Under the pieces are notes generated by a model, which did no database searches, had not been told where the DNA came from, and saw nothing but the letters and a program-made list of their open reading frames with translations. DNA of 64,000 nucleotides from Rhyzopertha dominica (Eukaryota; Arthropoda; Insecta; Coleoptera; Bostrichidae), in assembly GCA_025024175.1 (NCBI GenBank), contig QCXZ01000041.1:15681786-15745785 (forward strand), written 5' to 3'. Both the position numbers and the translations under genes were made by a program. This document shows, in pieces, positions 58,208-64,000 of this stretch (its first letter is position 1; the number at the start of each line of letters is the position of its first letter).

Positions 58208-58245
58208 GAAGAAGGAGACAACATGCACTCTCCTAAATCTAGGTT
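58208..58245 (+). repeat. Hairpin with PLE-tail-like pattern
   Basis: CTGAAGAAGGAGA, loop, TCTCCTAAATC: a GGAGA/TCTCC stem between a CTGAAGA box and TAAA in place of GAAA. Probably an eroded tail copy. Confidence 0.35.
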
Positions 58246-60340
58246 TCGTGTACCGAGAGCTTTTGTTAATATTTTGATAAATTGCGACAGTCTGTGTTTT
58301 AGTTGGGCAAGGAAAGATATGTCTGCATATCTTGCAACTCCCCATGCATTTGGCATCCGCGCTCCATTTGTCATATTGTACGCGATGATTGCCCTTGTTG
58401 TTGGAGTGTAGTGCCATTACCAAAGTTTCAGGCATGCAGCCAAATATTCATTTCAGCGTTGTTTATGATAAATTCCCTCAGTGTTTGTATAACAGTTAAT
58501 CAAGAGCCAAGCGCAGTACGTCTCTTAGGACTGATAATCAGTCTTTGACGCGACCACGAAGTACGGCAATAGCAAACAAAACAGCTGACATGACACTTAA
58601 TAGAAATTCTCATTTAAACTTTTCGTGATTAGAGCCCCGAGTGGGTCTCGTGGCTGTGAAACAATAATGAGTTAACATGTTGCAAACTTGATTCAACATC
58701 AACCTTCTTTTCAGCTTATGACGCTTGAACTTACTTGTTGCATAGTATTATAAGTATATTAGCTTCATATAATAAGGTACGCTTGTGAATAATGCAAGGT
58801 GAAAAGTAATTTCGTAGTAATGCAGCGTATTGCTTTAGACTTTGCAGTTACACTTAGACTGTTGTTTATACATCTGCAAATTAAAAGTGCTGTCCACCAC
58901 ACCTCTTGAACAGAACATCATTTGTCCGAGCATTATTGCAGTTTTCTTTTGCTGTTTATCATTTGTTTCTGTTACTTATTACGTTAAGATTAGCATTGGC
59001 GTCTGGCAATACAAAATAACGTACATAAATCATTCTATAGAAGCCGATACCTAGTTTAAATGTGAGTGGTGCTTAATTTTATCATATTTTGGTCCTTCGA
59101 GTTATATTAATTTTGAATTTGGTGATTTCAAAAAAAAGTGTTGTGCAATTTGATGTCGCCTGAGTATTTAAGTATGTATCGTATTATTCAAAAATTATCG
59201 GTGCTACTAGAACATCTTCAATGGTGTTGTTTAGAAAAATGAGAATGTGTTGTGCAATTCTGATTATATAGTTGTACAACATAACCAGTATTGCTACTAG
59301 GAGGGAAACGTCAAACTACAGCTAACAAAACAGCCGTGATTGAACATTGTAGTAGATTACCGTATCCCGTTGTATGTAAATTATACATATGCCTCATTGT
59401 TTTTTGAATTGTAAATTGAAGTACTAGAAACTATCGTCATGATGTAAAGTTTTACATAATATTGACATTTTTGAAATTTACTCATGAACTTACTTTATGT
59501 GAATTGCCAATCCAGAGACAAAAATTATAGCACTTTAATTACAAAACACGCTAAAGAAATACCGGCGCTCTTTGGTGTAGTTTACTATTTGCCTCCATAA
59601 GCGCCATTCTTTTTTAACTATTGCCACAGCTAAAAAAGTCACAAGTGTAGATATTGAAGTTTCAGAAAAAATTTGTTTTGATAAAGGAAATGCCCAAAGC
59701 GTGCAACTGAGAACTAAGGTATAGTCAAGTACTATGTTTCAAACAACTCTAAGCAGGCATTTCTATGTCTGTTCTTGTTTTGTTATTATTCTGTCTTATA
59801 AAAATTAGCAGTAGCTTAGTTCGTACCTAATCGAAATGATTTACACAGATTATTGAACTATGCTCTTATACGATACATACAAAAATATGGTGGAGGCGCC
59901 GGTTTAGTAAATAAAACGTATTGAAGTTAAACTGCAAGTTTATCTTACACAATATAATCTAACTTGTAATAGCTTTCCATATTCTTTAGAACCAGCTGAT
60001 GGACTCCTGCCATGGCCATGCTGATGTGATTCGAATATCCCATTTTTGTTTGTTTAATTACAACGTCTAAGGGTTGTGTCTCTGAAACGGAACGTTTGGG
60101 GTATAAGTCTATATGAGTTTTTTTGTTCAGAATTGTGAATACTACCATTTCCCAAAATATTGTCACTTCCTCCTGAATCACCCTGTATAGTCCCTTTGTT
60201 TTGTTACATACGCCCACGAGAGAGACGTTTCACACTGCAGCTACGTCTACCATCGTGTTAATGTTAGAGTTATAATTTTCCTCTTTACTTTCCCTGTAAC
60301 GACATAAACTTTTCTACGCAATAAATCCCTAGTATCGTCC
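58246..60340. other. No gene recognised
   Basis: Short frames only. The inverted terminal-like motif CACCCTGTATA near 60180 matches the ACAGGGTG motif noted near 10561 and 23180. Confidence 0.4.
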
Positions 60341-60680
60341 TGACGTTCGATGCAATACATTTTCAAGGTGAACATCCGGCATGTAGTGCCGGTAATATCC
60401 GGACATCGCCATCTTCTGTTTAAGTAATTTCTCCGCGCTGCACGAACACAGGATGTGATTGGTTTATCGACTCCACGAGCAAGGAAATTATAATTACCGC
60501 ATCGCGTTTCTGCTTACACTTTTATGGGATCTTAGTGGGGTGTAAGTTGATAAGACAGGGTGTAGCGGTGATTTATGCCGCGAGGTCTTTCGAGGTGCTG
60601 ACGTAACCCGTTCGGAAGAGGCCGATTCGAGGTTTGAAACTGCTCGCAATAGTGAAGCTCTCTTTTGAGGAGCTTTTTTA
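60341..60680. other. GC- and CpG-richer island-like patch
   Basis: The patch stands out from the AT-rich background, with several CG dinucleotides (CCGGACATCG, CCGCGCTGCACG, GCCGATTCGAGG). No open frame or exon was recognised. It could be a regulatory region or an old GC-rich repeat. Confidence 0.3.
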
Positions 60681-61016
60681 AGACAAGATGTTTTACATCA
60701 GGTGGCCACGATATATTATTGTATATTGTATTAGTCTAAGAAGTTACTGTCCTTTAAAGTTGTGTCTCATGTCTGCATTATTCACCACCGAATTTTTCGA
60801 AAAGATAATTTTAAATAATGATTATCAGTTCTGAACATCAGAGGTAACTTTTTCAAGTAAAAGTGTGGCATTTTTTTTTGTCAGTACAGCAGGGTAAATT
60901 AGCACATTCTTACCCTTGTAAAATACAAATGTTTATATTCTATGTTCTCCATGAGGAAAATGTTTTCGTTTGAGTTCAATCAATAATCCTCTTCCTTTAG
61001 TATATGGTTCTCGTCG

Positions 61017-61075
61017 TGATGATGCTCCTTACAGGGACAGGCGAAAGATCAAACCTATTTTCCAAACCAACGCTA
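61017..61075 (+). repeat. PLE tail, same family as 29.53 kb
   Basis: GTGATGATGCTCCTTACAGG, then GACAGGCGAAAGATCAAACC and an ATCTAACCC block, follow the same order as the tail at 29529-29610 (CTGATGATGCCCCCTTACA, CAGCGAAACGTCAAGCC, GTCTAACCC). The core boxes are partly changed. Confidence 0.65.
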
Positions 61076-61149
61076 TCTAACCCAGAAAGATAAAAATTTA
61101 AATCCGACTGTAGATTTGAAAACTTACTTTTCTATCTCACGGTTAATTA

Positions 61150-61600
61150 TTCACAAAAATACTGACCAAACTAAGGCCTTTGATCACATGCATCATTGTA
61201 TTCTTATCAGAAAATTGCGTGATTTTGGACTATGTAACAGTTTGATTGCTGGATTAAGATTAGAGTGCAGTATGTTGAATTTCGTGCGTTCATATCCTAC
61301 TTTTACCGGGTAAGCCGTGGCGTAATTCGGGCCTCTAATATGGGACCCATAGTGTGTATAATTTTTTCTAATGATGTGTCTTGTCTTGTCAGATATGTAC
61401 AGTTGTACAGCAGAGCATTGATGATTGTTTGGCGCTGCATGAAGATATAGACCCATTAGTGGAGTGGCGTAGCGTGAACTGTTTGAAGCTTAATGTAGGT
61501 GAATGCAGGAAAATATCTTTCACCAGAAATATACGTAATATTGGTGGCACTCCCATTCTCCTAGGGATTGTCATCAAATTTCTGTCTTGGGTATTACACT
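61150..61600 (+). pseudogene. LINE reverse-transcriptase relic
   Basis: Plus-strand blocks in order: TKAFDHMHHCILIRKLRDFG (normally sKAFD-v-h--Ll-KL---G); after a frame change VSRGVIRASNMGPI, a decayed GVpQGS-LGP; and, in a third frame, DDCLALHEDIDPLVEW and NCLKLNVGECRKISFTR, the block after the missing YADD box. This matches jockey/CR1-type arthropod LINEs. At least two frame changes and loss of the YADD box make it dead. Confidence 0.78.
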
Positions 61601-61955
61601 GTATGCGCGTTTGACATTTGTTTGTAGTATCGCCATGCGACTTCGGGATTTCTTTGTTTCGCAATACTGGGAACTTCACAAATGTTGAGTGTATAAATTG
61701 AATATTGTTTGAATATTTGGGGATCAGACCTATATTGACTTGCTTGAAAATGTTCTCAAGAATTCCTCTTATTTTGTGTACCTTAGGAAATTTTATATTT
61801 TTGATTCGAAATTTATTTGCGCATTTAGGGTTATTTCGTCAGGGCATTTGTAAGATCTAATTATATTCAATATTTCCAATGAGTTTAATAAGTGGCCCTT
61901 TTGTTGAACTGTTGTCCTGATTCGGGTCTAAAGGCCATCGCCGGTTGGAATTACT

Positions 61956-61998
61956 CCCTAACGTTTCGCTAGCACAAGTGGCGAGATTCTTCAGAGGT
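61956..61998 (-). repeat. PLE-tail-like hairpin
   Basis: The minus strand reads CTCTGAAGAATCTCGCC, then CTAGCGAAACGTTAGG, with a CGC/GCG stem between a CTGAAGA box and GAAACGTT. Confidence 0.5.
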
Positions 61999-62089
61999 TA
62001 ATTTCGAAATTGTGCCCTGTATCTAATAGGTGGTTTGCGAACAATGAATGTTGTTCGTATGTGTAGTTATATGCTTTTAATTTTATAGC

Positions 62090-62130
62090 CGAGTCCGAGG
62101 ATGAAATAGCATTACATCTCGAAACCGGTA
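62090..62130 (+). repeat. Hairpin with GAAACC box
   Basis: CCGAGGATG, loop, CATCTCGAAACCGGTAACC: a strong stem ending directly in GAAACC, similar in layout to the other tail hairpins but without the CTGA box. AAATAAATAAAAGG follows as a possible tail. Confidence 0.4.
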
Positions 62131-62134
62131 ACCA

Positions 62135-63940
62135 AATAAATAAAAGGAATTTGGAGAAAAAGCCATATTATTTCAGACACCGTTATTCTTATACTCCAAA
62201 GTTGGGTAATATTTGCTAATTATAAATAGTAGGTGCTTTATGACATTTTATGGGTACATACCACCATTCTAATTCTGCTTTGTTGTTATGTTTTCGCTTA
62301 TATAATAATTGTAGTGCTGGTTTCGCTTTCGATATATTTAGTGCCGACTTCTGTCAAGCCAAAATAAAAAAGATTAGATGATGTACTTACATATAAATTT
62401 TTTAGAACGATCACTAGTACTAATCATACATTTATGTTACGTAAATAGTTTGTCTGTTTTACTTGAATTCTATTTCCTATTTTATTTACCTATTTAAGCT
62501 TGTTTGTTATCTGTGCTGACCAACTCTAAACTATTTAATTTGCTTTTGTATCTTTAAATATTTTATCTACTAAGGACCGCTCTGGTCCCGTTGAAAATGA
62601 CTCTTATATCATCTATCTAAAAAGGAAAAAGAAAATCGTTTTATACAATACATGGGATTTTAAGTGGCAATGTAAACGCCAAATTAATTCTAGCAAATGT
62701 AACTTTAGTTAGATTGTGACTCCACTTTTTGCCGACAATAAAAGAAACCTACAAGGGCATCGGAATAAAACAGTGCATACGTACCTCGGAAATAGTTCTA
62801 CGGACATAAAAATAATATTTTTTAATATAATTCGCCGATGTCGAAGTCTCTTTAACACGACCCTTTAGAGGATAGTTGCTGTCGAGTTGGTGCTTATAAC
62901 AACAGCACGTAGCAGTAATCACTTACTAGCAAAAGACTTTTTTATACGTTCAGACGCTCGTATAATCTGTCTTTTTAATGACTTGCGTTTTTGCTGAAAT
63001 TAAAGTAATCCATAACTCACAGTAGGGTGCTTGAGTAATTAATGGCTTCTTGTATAAAAGCTAATAGCCAAGTTTGTATTGGTAGGGTGACTATAAATTC
63101 TCTTACAAAGTTGTGTATCGCTTTCGACCAAAATCTTCAAACCCAATGAGTTTCTTAAACCATTTATTTCCAATCAATTAGACTGTTGACGCCAGTTAAG
63201 GATATAGGACATTTAAGATAAAAAAGATGGGGGTGGGTTTAAAGAGAGAATGAGTGCAGAGCTTTTCAGGTGTGTTCGATTATATATATTTTATATATTA
63301 TATTTTAGTCACGATCTTCGATACAGGTTGACCAGTTAAAGCTTGACAGCGGCGGTATTTTGGAAATTAATCGTGCTAGAATCTCGCGGTAAATTTTTTT
63401 TAAACAATTGTGGCCAACCAGATTTCATTTAAAATATAATGGTGCATATAATTTGACATATCAAAGAATCGTTCCTTTCTCCAAAAAGTTGTAATACAAT
63501 GTTGGTCTAAAATAAACTCATTATAATCTATGTTTACTTTTTTATTAGAAAAAGTTTTCTCTAGTTGCTATGACAACGGCAACAGGAGGGACAGAAATTT
63601 CAAAATTGCATAACTCAAGTTTAAAAGTAAATTTTATGGTTGCAATACAGTCATAAATAATTTAGAATTTATTGCAACTGTTTGACTACGGAAGGCATTA
63701 TTTAAGAAAATTTTATATTTGATTAAATTTCTTCTGTTAGTTGTTATAACTCTTTAATCAAGCAAGATGAATTTGGAAATCAAAGATCGATATGTTTCTT
63801 CGTTTCTTAATTATAGTAAAAAAAACTGCGAACCCGTCTTTGGATTGGGCGATTTTTTTTCCTTGAAGTAAAAATTATTTAATATTGAAAAAGGCAAACG
63901 TTTACTTATAAATTACAACTTATTAGTTTAGGTTAGATCG
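62135..63940. other. No gene recognised
   Basis: AT-rich sequence; nothing supported apart from the repeat relative near 63553 noted with 56600. Confidence 0.4.
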
Positions 63941-63942
63941 AT

Positions 63943-64000
63943 GATAATGTGTGGATAAACTTGGTGCTCTTTTAATATACTAGAAAAGCGATATAAAATG
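63943..64000 (+). repeat. Partial copy of the foldback/PLE-tail outer segment
   Basis: GTGGATAAACTTGGTGCTC, TTTTAATATACTAG and AAAAGCGAT match the outer 50 bp of both arms of the 54870-55196 palindrome. It runs close to the end of the window, so its context is cut off. Confidence 0.6.

Noticed and set aside
58133..58435. A 100-codon minus-strand frame
   Set aside because: It overlaps other frames on both strands, carries no family motif and includes a tail-like hairpin region.
1..64000. CRISPR arrays, operons, rRNA or bacterial systems
   Set aside because: No regularly spaced short repeats, no Shine-Dalgarno-led gene clusters and no rRNA signatures are present; the sequence is eukaryotic.

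Overview
The window is AT-rich, repeat-dense nuclear DNA of an arthropod, most likely an insect. Evidence is a phospholipase C beta exon of insect type at about 31.5 kb, arthropod-style BEL/Pao, Ty3/gypsy, Penelope-like, LINE and Tc1/mariner elements, and the absence of any bacterial gene layout. Scattered single N bases mark a draft assembly. No complete cellular gene is visible; most of the window reads as intron or intergenic sequence filled with transposons.

Layout. 0.4-0.9 kb: a foldback repeat. 2.9-9.5 kb: a nearly intact BEL/Pao LTR retrotransposon on the minus strand, with LTRs identical by eye and a 5-bp target duplication. 10.8-11.4 kb: a Penelope-like (PLE) endonuclease relic. 13.2-13.4 kb: a Tc1-like relic. 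15.6-18.2 kb: a LINE relic split by a mariner-type transposon with long terminal inverted repeats. 18.4-18.7 kb: a CpG-richer patch with a short ATG-to-splice-donor stretch. 19.0-21.5 kb: two PLE fragments in inverted orientation. 24.1-24.4 kb: a mariner relic. 25.4-27.9 kb: a decayed LINE on the minus strand, with a 48-bp palindrome at its 3' side. 29.2-29.6 kb: a PLE tail. 31.49-31.63 kb: the PLC-beta exon. 32.4-39.8 kb: a young but internally deleted Ty3/gypsy element with 1.5-kb LTRs. 48.9-49.8 kb: a second DDE transposase relic. 50.8-51.6 kb: a LINE scrap and a pair of tRNA-like sequences. 54.87-55.20 kb: a second foldback built from PLE-like tails. 61.0-62.1 kb: another PLE tail, a LINE reverse-transcriptase relic and more tail hairpins.

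The least ordinary theme is a recurrent RNA hairpin signature, roughly CTGAnGA, a stem-loop, then GAAAC. It sits at or near the ends of the PLE-like remnants in at least nine places and in both orientations. It resembles the hammerhead ribozyme core known from PLE terminal repeats. One copy, at 45.67-45.70 kb on the minus strand, has a clean four-base-pair stem II. Whether any copy self-cleaves cannot be decided from sequence reading alone.
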